A DNA stretch of 64,000 nt from Epinephelus fuscoguttatus (taxonomy: Eukaryota; Chordata; Actinopteri; Perciformes; Serranidae), in contig NC_064761.1 in the NCBI RefSeq assembly GCF_011397635.1, forward strand, positions 42,806,143-42,870,142, in the 5' to 3' direction. Both the position numbers and the translations under genes were made by a program. The notes beneath the pieces are model-generated. The model searched no databases. It saw nothing but the letters and a program-made list of their open reading frames with translations, and was not told the DNA's origin. Within the stretch, counting starts at the first letter, position 1. Each line of letters begins with the position of its first letter. Below, piece by piece: positions 45,331 through 57,320 of this stretch.

Positions 45331-46386
45331 TGCATGCGTGTGCTGAGCGTGAGATGCATTTCAGCTGCCTGCAAAACTGTGGAGAAAAGGAATTTCCAAA
45401 AAGATGCAAGACCACCACGAAGTCTGTGTGTCTTGCTCCTGTGTAGCAGAGGTGGTGGGGCCCTTTGCATACCTGTGCCCAGGGGCCCACAGTGTCATAA
45501 TCCGCCCTGTACTGTGTGTAAAATGAACAGCAAAGTGTACTTTGGCTCCTGCAGCTGTGGGGCCACATCTACAGCATTAACGCTAATATCATCCCTCCCT
45601 CTCCTACGCTGGATTTTGGGAGAAGGCAGGACTGTCTCTTCATCGACCCTGCCTGTTTCCAGTGAGCAGATGATGGACAGGTGGTCCTGCTGTGGTGCAG
45701 AGGGGGTCAGGTGAGGTGGTGGACCCAGCACAGCCCCTCTGCTTTGTGTCTAACCTTGCAGAAAGAGAACCTGCCTGAACTCTAGTGATGTTTCCCTGAT
45801 TACATACCTTCATATTGACTTCACCTGCCTGCTACACCGAGCTGAGGCACCGGGCCCCTGCACGTCAGCTCTGCATGTTGTCAGCTATTAATCGCGCCAG
45901 TTCAATTAACACAACTGCCACGTCCAACTGGCAACTCGTTGACATAACGTCACGTCAGTGAACAAAACTGTGACAAGACAACAAGCTAACCGCTAGCACG
46001 ATGAAACACTGTAAACGACGGTTCAGCTGGTTTGACACAGCTCCGCCGACACGTTTGGCCACGCAGGCATCGCTTGTGCCACACAATCGGTCTTTCATGA
46101 TGCCTTCTTTAACGGCAGTGAGAAAACGGCTGGCCAACACCGACTGCATGACACCACCTAAACCCTCTGAATGGTGGCTCCACTCAGACGCTTCCTACCA
46201 TCATTATTCCGGCTTCCTTCGCCTCACTAGGTCACAGTATCTGCAACGATATGCTCACATCTATCACGACAGTGCTAGCTGCTTAGCAAGCCGCTGCACA
46301 CCTTGCCGTGTAGGTTAGCTAACGCTGCCAGCTAGCTTCACTACGTCGTCTGTTGTTTTCACTGGCTGCCGACCAAGCTCTCTTAC

Positions 46387-46660
46387 CTTATGGACGTGTG
46401 CCGTTAGCCGCTGACAAAGTAGCTTCCACGTGTCTGCGAAGTCCTGCGATATTTAAGTAAGCTATAATAAATTGTCCTGCCGCTAAAAGTCACGGTGCTT
46501 TATCATTTTCTCAATCCCCCCGGTAGCTCCCTCTCCTCCGCCCTTTTCCTTCGATTCCTCCTCTGGCCTGCCGTGTCCACTTCCGAAACACTTCCTCCTC
46601 CTGTAGGAGCTGCGGGCGGCCACCAGGTGGCAGCGCTGCACCATGTACGCGCATGTGCAT
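46387..46660 (-). promoter_or_regulatory. Candidate fam20b promoter and 5' UTR exon
   Basis: On the minus strand CCATAAG/GTAAGAG at 46387/46386 is a strong splice donor. Upstream of it are two ETS-like GGAAGT sites (in 46570-46595) in a locally GC-rich, CpG-containing stretch, as in housekeeping promoters. There is no TATA box. The exon start is unknown and the assignment is an inference from position and strand. Confidence 0.4.
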
Positions 46661-47195
46661 TGAGATAGACACAAGAACTGCATGCTGACTGAAGAATAAG
46701 CTTGTGCAGGGAAAATATGGTCTCCTCTCAAATAGATACCTACTGGTTAAAGTTATTAAAGGGATAATGCACCCAAAAATGTAAATTCAGCCATTATCTA
46801 CTCACCCATATGCCGAGGGAGGCTCAGGTGAAGTTTTAGAGTCCTCACATCACTTGCGGAGATCCAAGGGGAGAGGAGGTAGCAACACAACTCCACCTAA
46901 TGGAGGCTGACGGCGCCCCAGATTCAAACGTCCAAAAACACATAACTGAAACCCAGGGGTGGGTAGAGTACTGAAAATCTGCCATATTAATGCCATAAAA
47001 AATTACTCAAGTAGAAGTAAAATTACTATTTGAGAAACCTACTCAAGTAAAAGTAAAAAGTACCTGGTTAATAATTTACTCAAGTACACGTTACTTTCTG
47101 TTTGAATATTTTTTAGGGTGTGAGGACCAGTGCAAAATAATGAAAAAAACATACAATATATTTTCACCTATATAGCAGACTATGTGCTTACTTAC

Positions 47196-47565
47196 GGGCG
47201 GCACGGTGGTGTGGTGGTTAGCACTCTCGCCTCACAGCAAGAGGATTGCCGGTTCGATCCCGGGCGTGGGAGCCCTTCTGTGTGGAGTTTGCATGTTCTC
47301 CCCGTGTCAGCGTGGGTTCTCTCCGGGCACTCCAGCTTCCTCCCACAGTCCAAAGACATGCAGATTGGGGACTAGGTTAATTGATAACTCTAAATTGTCC
47401 GTAGGTGTGAATGTGAGTGTGAATGGTTGTTTGTCTCTATGTGTCAGCCCTGTGATAGTCTGGCGACCTGTCCAGGGTGAACCCTGCCTCTCGCCCGATG
47501 TAGCTGGGATAGGCTCCAGCCCCCCGCGACCCTCAAGAGGATGAAGCGGTTAGAAGATGAATGAA
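47196..47565 (+). mobile_element. Full-length tRNA-derived SINE with 13-bp TSD
   Basis: It starts GGGCGGCACGGTGGTGTGG and has a B box at GGTTCGATCC. It runs through AGTCCAAAGACATGCAG to a (GAAT)-type tail. The duplication TGTGCTTACTTAC is perfect on both sides (47183-47195 and 47566-47578). Relatives lie at 49826-50101 and 53876-54379. Confidence 0.95.
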
Positions 47566-47578
47566 TGTGCTTACTTAC

Positions 47579-47773
47579 TTCAATATGCTTGCAGAGATTC
47601 GACGATGAGTTTTTGAAAGCAAGGATCTCCTGTTTTTTTGGCAGGCACAGGAGGCACTTCATCAAGTAACTGTTCTTTTTTATGGATTTCGGCACAAAAA
47701 ATGTGGCGAGATGTGGCCAGGGATGGTCGAAGGCAGCTCCCGCTTGCTCTTCGTTTTGACCTGGCTCTGACAT
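47579..47773 (-). pseudogene. hAT transposase BED zinc-finger relic
   Basis: The frame starts MSEPGQNEEQAGAAFDHPWP and contains NSYLMKCLLCLPKKQEILAF and SSNLCKHIEVSKH. C-x2-C and H-x5-H with LLCLPK and SNLxKHIE are the finger of ZBED-like hAT transposases. The SINE insertion cuts it immediately after the finger. Confidence 0.8.
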
Positions 47774-48331
47774 GATCTTTGCAGTCGGCGTCGGGTCAGG
47801 AGTGGAGGACTGGTGCTTGCTTGTTCACCGGGTTCAGAACATGGCGCTTCAGCGTGGTGTTTGTTTTTCTTCTGTTGGCATCTTTCCATCTGCAGTAGAG
47901 ACGTGCCTCGCACGCCGCCTAATGTTCAACTTAAATCCCTGCATTTAGAGCAGACTAGTTGTAACAAAGGTAAATGGCAAATGTAGTTAAGTAAAAAGTA
48001 GATTACTGGCTCAAAAATATACTTGAGTAAGAGTAGTAGTAGTTTTAAAAAATGAACTTAAAAAGTACTTGTTCTTCAAAAAAACTATTTTTTTTACTCA
48101 CATGCGTTACTTGTAACGCGTTACTACCCACCCCTGTCGAAACCACAAAATATCTCCATACTGCTCGTCCGTAGTGATCCAAGTGCTTGCGCGCGAGACC
48201 AGCAAAAGCACGTGAATACACATGAACGTGTTGCCGATGTCTCATGGTCTCGCACAAGCACGCACACGTGAGCATGGTGCACAGAGAGGCAGTTAGAGCT
48301 GCAGGCTAATGAGGCTAAAAACAGAGTTTAA

Positions 48332-49224
48332 AGGCGCTGTATGTAAGAATGAGGCCAAAACGGTTACTGCACTCAAATTCAAAATACTGCCGCGAGTTGC
48401 CCCCCTCCCCTACAGATTCGAGGTTGCTGGACAGCGGCACGCTGGAGACTGATTTGTTTGCCCATGGGCGGCTGCGTCGCCATGTCCTTGATCTTTGGTT
48501 TTCCAGCGGACCGTTCGAGCAAGTCCGGCTTCTCTGCTGCTAACGCTGCTGCCAGGATACAGCGGAGGAGGAGCTGGCTGCTAATGCTATGTACCGGGAC
48601 ACTGCTAATGCTGCTTGCTGTGCTGCTAACATTTGTTTCTCAAAAAAATCAGTCGGGTCAATGACCCACCTGCACATGGGCTACAATGTATGATTGAAAA
48701 TGAATAACAGTTGAAAGTATTCGAAATGTCCATCCCCGTCTAGCTATGATGCTAGTTAGCCAACTTTGGCTAAAGCTTACCTGTCGAGGAGAAGAGTAGC
48801 CACTTCGACATCTGATCTCAAATTCTTCTCCGCTTTCAAACGTCTCCACCGTTCAAAAGCATCTCCTATATAGACCCTCGCTTTGCCTCTAGTTTTGTCT
48901 TGGCGTTTTTGGGAATCATAACGAGGTCATTTGGGTTTAGTCGCACCGTCAGCCATTGTAGCTCAGTCGTAACTGTAACTGATGCTGAGACTCTACTGAC
49001 TGCGTGACTGGTAGATGGCGGTGGGTGGCGCAACAGGCCAAAACACAAATTCAAAACATAAACATGATTTGCGTACTGTAAATTTTTTTTAAAATGTGAA
49101 TATTCTGGCTGTACTATTGTTGTCGGTGAGATCACTATGTTATATGAACATTATTCCTTAGTCTCTGTGACATATTAGGAGGATTTTACGACTATTTGCT
49201 TTAGATTTCTTACATATAGCTCCT
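48332..49224. mobile_element. Second TTAA-target element, nested
   Basis: The termini AGGCGCTGTATGTAAGAA and (inverted) AGGAGCTATATGTAAGAA are flanked by TTAA (48328-48331 and 49225-49228). It lies inside 46760-49505. No coding similarity is seen. Confidence 0.85.
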
Positions 49225-49825
49225 TTAAATAACGTTTTTCCAAACAACTTTTTATGTCGGGGCTTCAGGACACTTGGATCACTACGGACGAGCAGTATGG
49301 AGATATTTTGTGGTTTCAATGATGTGTTTTTGGACGTTTGAATCTGGGGCACCGTCAGCCTCCATTAGGTGGAGTTGTGTTGCTACCTCCTCTCCCCTTG
49401 GATCTCCGCAAGGCATGTGAGGACTCTAAAACTTCACCTGAGCCTCCCTCGGCATATGGGTGAGTAGATAATGGCTGAATTTTCATTTCTGGGTGCACTA
49501 TCCCTTTAAGTTATTTACTGAATCATGTGCAGGCTCTCTATCTATAGAAAATAGTATCATTCAGGTCTTTGCCGACCCTGAGCTGGATAGGGTAGACTCT
49601 ATTTGTCCCAGTGGGAAATTTGTCTTGGACTTTACAGTGTCTGCATTGTGAACGGTATAAAACAACACATACATCCAGACATGTTAAAATACGTCTGGAT
49701 CCCAGTCAGGTTTTCATCTAGACCAGGGCTGTCAAACTCATTTTAGTTCAGGGGCCACATACAGCTAATTTGATCTCAAGTGGGTTGCACCACTGAAATA
49801 TTGCATAATAACCCATAAATATCAT

Positions 49826-50101
49826 TCATTCATTTCTGTACCCGCTTATCCTCTTGAGTGTCACGCAGGGGGCTGGAGCCTATCCCAGCTGACACTGGGT
49901 GAGAGGCAGAGTTCACCCTGGACAGGTCACCAGACTATCACAGGGCTGACACATAGAGACAGACAACCATTCACACTCACATTCACACCTACGGACAATT
50001 CAGAGTCACCAGTTAACCTGCATGTCTTTGGACTGTGGGAGGAAGCTGGAGCACCTGGAGGAAACCCATGCTGACACGGGGAGAACATGCAAACTGCACA
50101 C
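49826..50101 (-). mobile_element. tRNA-derived SINE, 5' truncated
   Basis: It is the same family as 47196-47565, on the opposite strand. The ATTCATTC tail is at its left end, and the tRNA-like head is missing at its right end after CATGCAAACTGCACAC. Confidence 0.9.
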
Positions 50102-50335
50102 TTCTTTCATTCTGAAAACAGTCATGGATTTACCAAACAAAGAAGAAAGAAAAATTATCTGCAAATTCAACAGTGTGTCTTTGTTTTTCCACATTCATTC
50201 AGTCTGCTGCTCACTTTCATTACATGATTTTTTTCATAATTTTCCACTAAAGTGGAAGCTGTTGAAAAGGCAGGTTAAGTCGTCCCCTGCCTTACAGTCT
50301 GTTTTGTCAGTGCCTCAGCAGCGGCGATCCACTGA

Positions 50336-51023
50336 GGGCGCATTCACACCAGGTTCAATTGGGCGGTGAATGTCGAAAAATTCCACATCTTCATTTGGTT
50401 TGGTTCACTTTCACACTGGACTTTTTAAAGCGGACCAAACCGCCTGGACAACGTCACGCAGTTACACCAGCTGCTCATTTGGGGGCAGTATTGCCTGAAA
50501 CGACCATTGACCAGGAAGAAAAAAAAGCACAAGGAAGAAGAAAACCTGGCTCATCGATTGGCCAGGACCGAAAACGGAAATCCATCCCCTTCAGCCGGCT
50601 TGGTCACCACAAAAAAAATGGAATATAGTCCTCTGACCATGTATCAGTAAGCGCCTGCACCTCCTCACTACTCCTTGTCTGTCCACGAGACATTTTCCAA
50701 CTATTTCTTTTTTTACCTCTGCTTCTCCTGGTTCACGCTGTTGGCTTTGTTTTTTTCTTCCCAAAATGCACTGCGCTTTACGTCACTTCCTCTCTTTGGT
50801 TCGCTTGATAGTCCGTTTGCACTTCCTACTGTAAGCGAACCGCACCGGGGTTCACTTGCAAGTGAACCGAGACCCCAGTTTTCAAGCAGACAAGGGTTTG
50901 CTCGTTTGGTCCGCACCGGAGTTCGAATGAGCGTTCACACCACTCCAAATGAACTGAACTATCCATGGAAGCGCACCAGGGTTTGTTTAAAGCGGACCAA
51001 ATGGCACCAGTGTGAAGGCGTCC
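50336..51023. mobile_element. MITE with GGGCGCATTCACACC termini
   Basis: The left end GGGCGCATTCACACCAGG and the inverted right end AGGACGCCTTCACACTGG are related. The interior repeats AGCGGACCAAA and GTTCACTTGCAAGTGAAC-like motifs. Flanking trinucleotides are TGA and TAA, compatible with a Harbinger-type TWA-like target, but the superfamily is unproven. Confidence 0.6.
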
Positions 51024-51328
51024 TAATATTGTTTAAGACATAAGTCTGATACAGATTCTTTTGTACTGAAGCTGCTGGTTGACAGTATGTTGCACAATGT
51101 TTAATATCTATGACCATAGAAAGTACTTATAGTTATTTCAGAGAGCTGTGTTCTGGTCAGAGTGGAAACGCCTCTGAGGCAGCATTTTACATCAAGTATC
51201 TGAAGCTCCTGAAACCTCTCAGCCTTCACATGTGCATCAACATTAGGTGTGCAAAGTCATCTGGAGGGCCAGATTGGACCCTTTGGGGGGCCGGTTCTGG
51301 CCCTCAAGCTGTATGTTTGACACCCCTG

Positions 51329-53003
51329 GTCTAGACTGTGGGGCCACTGGCTCTACAGCTTGTTTGTGGCTGCAGTTAATTAAATCTTATATATTTATAT
51401 ACATGTATTGTATTAATTATATTGCATGTATGTACAAAGATGATCCGTCTGTGGATTTTGCGTTGTATGGAGCTTTCTCTGTGCCCTTAATAAAGCCATT
51501 ATTGTCATCATCCTTTAAGCTCATTCATCACTGTTACATTGTCAAGTCATCTTTAGTCAGGTTGAAGGACACTAACACCATGTGCACTTTTTGTAACATG
51601 CACCAGAGACTGTCTCCCATTTGTTCTGGAGTCTGTGGTAAGATATGTGTTGCTATATACTGGACTATATCTGTGATGCTTTTGTCCTTTACTTCAAGGC
51701 TGTCCTTTACAAGTTATAAGAAAGAACTAGAAGATGATTTTTTTCCCTATGTGATCTCATCACACTGCTGGCCAAGTTTTATATCCATAAATGAAAATTA
51801 AAGCCACTTTCTGTACCTTTATAAAGGAAGAAGAATCCTACATCATGACTTTACATACCTCAGTATGTACCTCGTACCCTAAATTTGTGCTTCAAGTTTT
51901 AGATTCTATTAAACTGTTCATTTACTTTTGGTATAATTTCAGTGCATATCTTTTATTTTTCTGTGTCACAATTTGTTTGTAACTCCTGGCATCTCTTTGT
52001 TGTTCCTTATTCTCTATTCTTCTGTTATGTTCTTTCAGACTATTGTTTCTGTGTTCACAAGGTTTAAAAAAAAATCACATTGCTGCATCAACTGCTGCTG
52101 ATTCCCAACTGTTTTTTTTTTTTTTTACTTGCAACACCTTAAATTTCAAGAACTGAACCTAAACAGGCATGCATACGGGACATAATGTGCAAATAAATCT
52201 TAATCATAAACATTCTCTATTTATCAGACACTCTTTAACTTCTCATCATATACCTCAGTTTTGACACTCTACAAAAAATATTTACATTATCATTCCTTTA
52301 TAATTTATGGCACTATTTTCTATACATACATCATGTGTACCTTCAAGTTGCTATTAATGTCCCCTTAGCCTCAAGTGAGAGGACAAGTAACTTTAGTTCC
52401 TACCTGGAGACAGGTGTTAGTAGAACAGACTCAGGTTAACATGTGCAGCAGTTGAGTTACAGTGAAGCTGGGTGTTTGTGTAAATTAAAGAAGATAAAAC
52501 AAGAGAAACTGTAAACTGCTTAGAAAGTTACCGAACAAGAAAGCTGGGTTATTTTATCTCATGACTTTGTTTTGAGGCTTAAAACAAAGTCATGTCAAGT
52601 TGAGACATGGACTGTTGGATTTAACAGAAGCTCGAAAAGTTAAAATCTCATAACAGCACTATTAGAAGAGTTTTTGTAAAAAAAAATAAAATAAAATAAA
52701 AAACACCACCAAATGGTAAAATTGTGCTCAATAGAAAAACAGGGTGTCCACAGGTATATGACATTGAGATCTAACGCTGGTTAACACCTGTAAGATAATT
52801 TAAAATTGAATTCAAAACATGTTTTTGGACAAATCATCTTTATCTTATTCAAATGTTGCAGGAAAGTATAAAGGTTCTGTGTTCCTGTGCAGACGTAGAT
52901 TTGTGCAGGAGTATCAGAGTGAGTAGGGTTGATCTACATTTTGCCGACAGCTAAGTGTAAGTATGAAGTAAAAAGACAGTCAGTAGAAGGTTTAAAGATT
53001 TAT
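51329..53003. other. AT-rich intergenic DNA, no recognised gene
   Basis: A 184-codon plus-strand frame ends at 51801. Its translation is hydrophobic and compositionally odd, with no motif I recognise, and part of it lies in the hAT element. No element termini are seen. Confidence 0.45.
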
Positions 53004-53762
53004 AGTTAGGGCTGGCTCAGGCTTGCCCTGTACCAGCCCCTAGTTAGGCTGACTTAGGCCTAGTCTGCCGGAGGACCCCCCTATAATACACCAGGCACCT
53101 TCTCCCCTTCTCTCTCTCTTTCTCTCTCGTATTCTATTACTGCATCTAGCTAACTCGGCTTCTTCTCCGGAGCCTTTGTGCTCCACTGTCTCTCAGATTA
53201 ACTCATATCACAGCGGTGCCTGGACAGCGTGACGTGTGTGGTTGTGCTGCTGCCGTGGTCCCGCCAGATGCCTCCTGCTGCTGCCATCATTAGTCATTAG
53301 TCATACTTCTTCTGTTATTATACACATATGACTATTGTCACACATGTATACTGCCAGATATTAATACATATTTTCAACATATTGTACTGCAGTAGCCAGA
53401 ACTATAACTATAATATTATTACTTTCAATAATGTTGTTGTAAGCTACTGTCATTACCTGCATCTCTCTCTCTCTCTCTCTGTCTCATTGTGTCATGTGGA
53501 TTACTGTTAATTTATCATGCTGATCTGTTCTGTACGACATCTATTGCACGTCTGTCCGTCCTGGAAGAGGGATCCCTCCTCAGTTGCTCTTCCTGAGGTT
53601 TATACCGTTTTTTTTCCCCGTTAAAGGGTTTTTTTGGGGGAGTTTTTCCTTATCCGCTGCGAGGGTCATAAGGACAGAGGGATGTTGTATGCTGTAAAGC
53701 CCTGTGAGGCAAATTGTGATTTGTGATATTGGGATTTATAAATAAAATTGATTGATTGATTT
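53004..53762 (+). mobile_element. LINE (L2-like) 3' end, 5' truncated
   Basis: It contains GAAGAGGGATCCCTCCTCAG, GGGGGAGTTTTTCCTTATCC and TGCTGTAAAGCCCTGTGAGG and ends AAATAAAATTGATTGATTGAT. These are the conserved 3' UTR blocks of a widespread fish non-LTR element. A CT microsatellite is at about 53464-53484. Confidence 0.75.
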
Positions 53763-53875
53763 GTAACTGAACTTAAGTGCAGAAGAGGTTCATTCATTCT
53801 GACAGAAATAAATTAAAAGATGGATGAATGAAATTAGGTAAAATGTTTGTGGGAATTAGGACATGACAAATTCAG

Positions 53876-54379
53876 ATGTGTCAGCCCTGTGATAGTCTGG
53901 TGACCTGTCCAGGGTGTACCCCGCCTCTTGCCTAGTGTCAGCTGGGATAGGCTCCAGCACCCACGTGACCCCAAACAAGATAAGTGGTTCCGGAAAATCA
54001 GGCCTGTCCAAAGTCTGGCCCGGGGGCCAATTGTGGCCCGCAGACCAATTTTAGTTGGCCCTTGGCTTGACTTTCAAAATATACCATATGTGGCCCTTTC
54101 TACAATAATGGTTGATTGAGCAAGATCACTTCACATTTTTACCCTTCACCTCACAGTGACAGGACTATCATACAGTTTGTAGACAGGCATCAAGTTGTAA
54201 TAGTTCATTGAAAGATAAAAATGGTTGCATTTGTCTCACTTTTGTTTTAAACCCATTTGATGCGATAATCAGTTGGCCCCCAGGTATTTTCACATTGTTT
54301 TATCTGGCCCCCATTCAAAAAGGTTTGGACACCACTGTGGAAAATATATGAATGAATGAATGAATGAATGAATGAATGA
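53876..54379 (+). mobile_element. SINE 3' part split by a hAT-like MITE
   Basis: TCAGCCCTGTGATAGTCTGG up to GATAAGTGGTTCCGGAAAAT at 53998, then the (GAAT)n tail resuming at 54346, form one SINE of the 47196 family. The interruption is the element at 53999-54337. Confidence 0.85.
53999..54337. mobile_element. hAT-like MITE inserted in a SINE
   Basis: The termini CAGGCCTGTCCAAAG and (inverted) CAGTGGTGTCCAAAC are flanked by CGGAAAAT and TGGAAAAT (7 of 8). The terminal consensus resembles that of 49724-51328. Confidence 0.85.
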
Positions 54380-56787
54380 GTGAAATTCAAATTTAAGACT
54401 ATTAAAGAACTTTTAAGGAGCTGCAGACACTTTAAAAACACTGCTGTGTGTTATATGTACAACAAAGTGCTGGATATACGCAGCACATTTCAAAATTATA
54501 GTGAGTAAGTAAGTAATGCTGCAAATGATCCCACATCTCTTCATTTCATCTGTAACCAAAAGCCAGTGCTGCTGTGATGGATGTGATTGTGACTGCAGCA
54601 GCCTTCTGATGAAAAATGATGGAAAAAATAAGCCATCACAATTACTGTAACTGATGTTATTGTTCCTTGGTATTTTGTTAGCTGATTCAAGGATGAAAAA
54701 TTCTGGGTAATATTCTAGGAATGTTTTTATGAAGGCCAGGGGCAGCACTAACAAAGACATGAAGCTGACTTTGCAGGAAAAATCCCTTCGGGAAACTTTC
54801 ATTGACAGTTGCAGGAGCTCTTAGTCATCCCCTCTGCTCTGCAACATCTCACACAGCAGCTTGAAACAGGCTGGAACAACTGTGTTTAAATAGTGGTGAA
54901 CCATGTAATACAACCATGATACAACCATGATACAATACACCCCCCCCCCAATCACAGATAAACAGTCACACACAACAATGAGCATGAAACCGATGTGTGG
55001 AGTAAAAAAGGGCAGAGTGTTTATTGGTTCTCAGTCTTCACACCAGGCAGCGCATCACTCAGCAGTGAGGTCACAGCGCTCGCCACACTCATGTCACAGG
55101 CAGACAGAGACAGACACACGCAGAGCCAGGTACAGGGCGAAGGTCAAAGGTCATTTACACATCACCCTCGTCACCCTTCAGTGAATTAAACAAAGGTGGT
55201 TGGTAAACAGTGAATGATGCCTGTCCAGATTCACATTGATTCCACTCTTCCACCAAATCAGAGGACACACTGTATAACCGTGCTGAAAACACCTCCTCTG
55301 GTCCAAACCTTCATCTCAACTGTTAAACATGTTTCATCACTGTTAAAAAAGAATGAATTCAGAAGGCAGATTCACTCACAACAGTTAATACAGGGGAAAC
55401 TGTGCATTTGTAGACAGTATGGTCAATTTAAAGGAAACAACACGAACTCTCGCCACATAGAGGGGGAAATTTCAAGCATCAAGTTTCTCGTAATAACCCA
55501 AAAATTATTCTAAACGAGGAGCGCTTTGAATTTTCCACTCTTATCCCAAAGTAGACAATCGTGGGGTAATTATGTGAGCAGTGATTGGCCCTGAAATCAA
55601 AGCAATGAGTCAGCTAAAACCACAAAACATCCCAAAACCAGAGTGTTTCCCTTATTTTGACCATACGCCGTTACAGAAATGATAATATAAAAAAAAGAAA
55701 GAAAACTGTGTAAACTCAGGTTACGGTGAGGAAAACCTCACGAAAAGCGCTCAACGTGATCTGGGGACAGATTGTTAAACCCAAATTGATTCAAATAAAC
55801 CTTCCCAGACGGCCCCAAAAGGTCTGAATAGGTATAAAACATGTAACTCAAGAATCCATATCGGTTACATCTCAATTAATATAGCAAATCAGAGGGGAAA
55901 TGTGAAGAGGATGTTGGCTGTCTACACTGGGTTTGTTTACATCCCAGCTCCTTCTGTTCACAGTCTTTTTCTCAGAGTTATTTGAGACAGCGTCCGTTCT
56001 TATTTAACTGCACCAATTTGTCAGTATCTCGCAGCAGACAGCAGGTTGAGCTCCACCATCAGGTAAACAGTCGCTAAACGCCCTGAACTCTAAATTCTGC
56101 CTCTCCCATTTCAGCCAATCAGATTCAAACATCAGCAACAATCAGCCTCCATAGTGCTCCAGCTCTGGGATTTTGTCACATCAAAAATCAAAACAGTCTC
56201 TGCTCCATTATGCAGCAAAAAAAAAAAAAAAAAAGAAAACTCTTTCACAGGCCACAGTGGACACAGACCAGTTTACACTTCTCATCTGCTCATGAGTCGT
56301 CCTGCGTGGAGTTGTGGCACGAGCTGGCAGTCAGTCACACAGACGATAAGATTAAGCGGTCACACTCACTCCCCAGCAGTGACGGCAGCCTCGAGGGATT
56401 GCCTTTCTGCCTTGAATTACAACATTTTAGAAAAATAGAGAAGTATGCACAGGCACACAGATGCATACACATTTTACATAGGCCTGTCTTTGGCTTCCTC
56501 ATTCACTCTTCCACAGGTTCATCCACTCCCATCTCCTCTGTAGTCATTACACTAAGGACTGAGTATCTCTTCACGGGCACTAAACTGTCTGTTGTTGTTT
56601 GTCTGACCTAAAAATTTGAATTGTTGACTTGTGTTGAGGTGAGTTTTAATACATCAGTGTGCTTCTATCAACTGGATATTGGCCTGGAGAAGACTGAGTG
56701 AAGCACATTAGAGGGGATCCAGTGGATATGTTCACCTCCTGATCCCATCACACCCTTTCAACAACCTGCAACTAACTCTGGGCTTAA
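54380..56787. other. Intergenic DNA, possible far 3' end of ralgps2
   Basis: No coding similarity. On the minus strand AATAAA at 55025-55020, with TTATTGG context, is a candidate poly(A) signal for a long ralgps2 3' UTR. This would imply a UTR of about 5 kb and is only a guess. A C run is at 54940-54950. Confidence 0.35.
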
Positions 56788-57265
56788 AGGGTGACATGAG
56801 TATTTTCAACCTGGGCCCTATTTTCCCATGTTTTTGTGTCTAAGTGACTGGTGGGAGCATCAGTTTTTGAAACTGGGCCAGTATTGAGCGAGAGGGCTGC
56901 AGCTGGTAAAACAGGCCGTAATGTAAACACTCAGGGTGTTTGCGTCGTCAATTTATGTCTTCTAATGTGTTTGTTTTTGCCACTGACAGGTTCAAACTGC
57001 TATTCTAAGTGTCTGACAACATTATGGAAAGGGCCCCTACAGAGATAGACCTCTTTATTTCAGAGTAGGATCCTTTTTGTTTCACCAAAAACAGCCCTAA
57101 AATTACTATCACCAATCCCACCAGACTCCATTTTGGAAAGGACTGCTACAGAGACAGACCTGTTTGTTCAAGAGCAAGATCCTTTTTCTTTAAACAGAAA
57201 CTGACGCCAAACTCAACAAACGTTAAATTAGCGTTAATTTTACAATCGTAAAATTAGTTCCACAG

Positions 57266-57320
<55 letters not shown>

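Larger units (their letters stand above)
44024..46386. other. Probable first intron of fam20b
   Basis: If the 5' UTR exon at 46.4 kb is right, this is intron DNA. It holds a SINE fragment (45237-45330), the stray satellite unit (44391-44436) and a G run at 44042-44053. A 105-codon plus-strand frame at 46001-46318 has no recognisable motif. Confidence 0.45.
46954..48136. mobile_element. hAT element inside the TTAA element
   Basis: The termini CAGGGGTGGGTAG and CTACCCACCCCTG are flanked by CTGAAACC and TCGAAACC (6 of 8). Removing it restores the left arm so that it matches the right arm through TGAAACCACAAAATATCTCC. It contains a SINE and a BED-finger relic. Confidence 0.9.
46760..49505. mobile_element. 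TTAA-target element with long inverted arms
   Basis: The termini AGGGATAATGCACCC and GGGTGCACTATCCCT are flanked by TTAA (46756-46759 and 49506-49509). The arms are highly similar and extend at least 200 bp inward, sharing CCATTATCTACTCACCCATA and CCTCCATTAGGTGGAGTTG. The left arm is split by a hAT element (46954-48136), and a further TTAA element sits in the middle (48332-49224). No transposase is encoded. Confidence 0.9.
49724..51328. mobile_element. hAT-like element with nested SINE and MITE
   Basis: The termini CAGGGCTGTCAAACTCA and (inverted) CAGGGGTGTCAAACATACAG are flanked by ATCTAGAC and GTCTAGAC (7 of 8). It contains a minus-strand SINE (49826-50101) and a further inverted-terminus element (50336-51023). 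Confidence 0.85.

Noticed and set aside
46001..46318. 105-codon plus-strand frame beside the fam20b promoter, possible divergent gene
   Set aside because: No known domain; codons overlap CpG-rich non-coding sequence; no splice or poly(A) support visible.
51247..51801. 184-codon plus-strand frame
   Set aside because: It starts inside a hAT-like element, runs into AT-rich DNA and has no domain signature.
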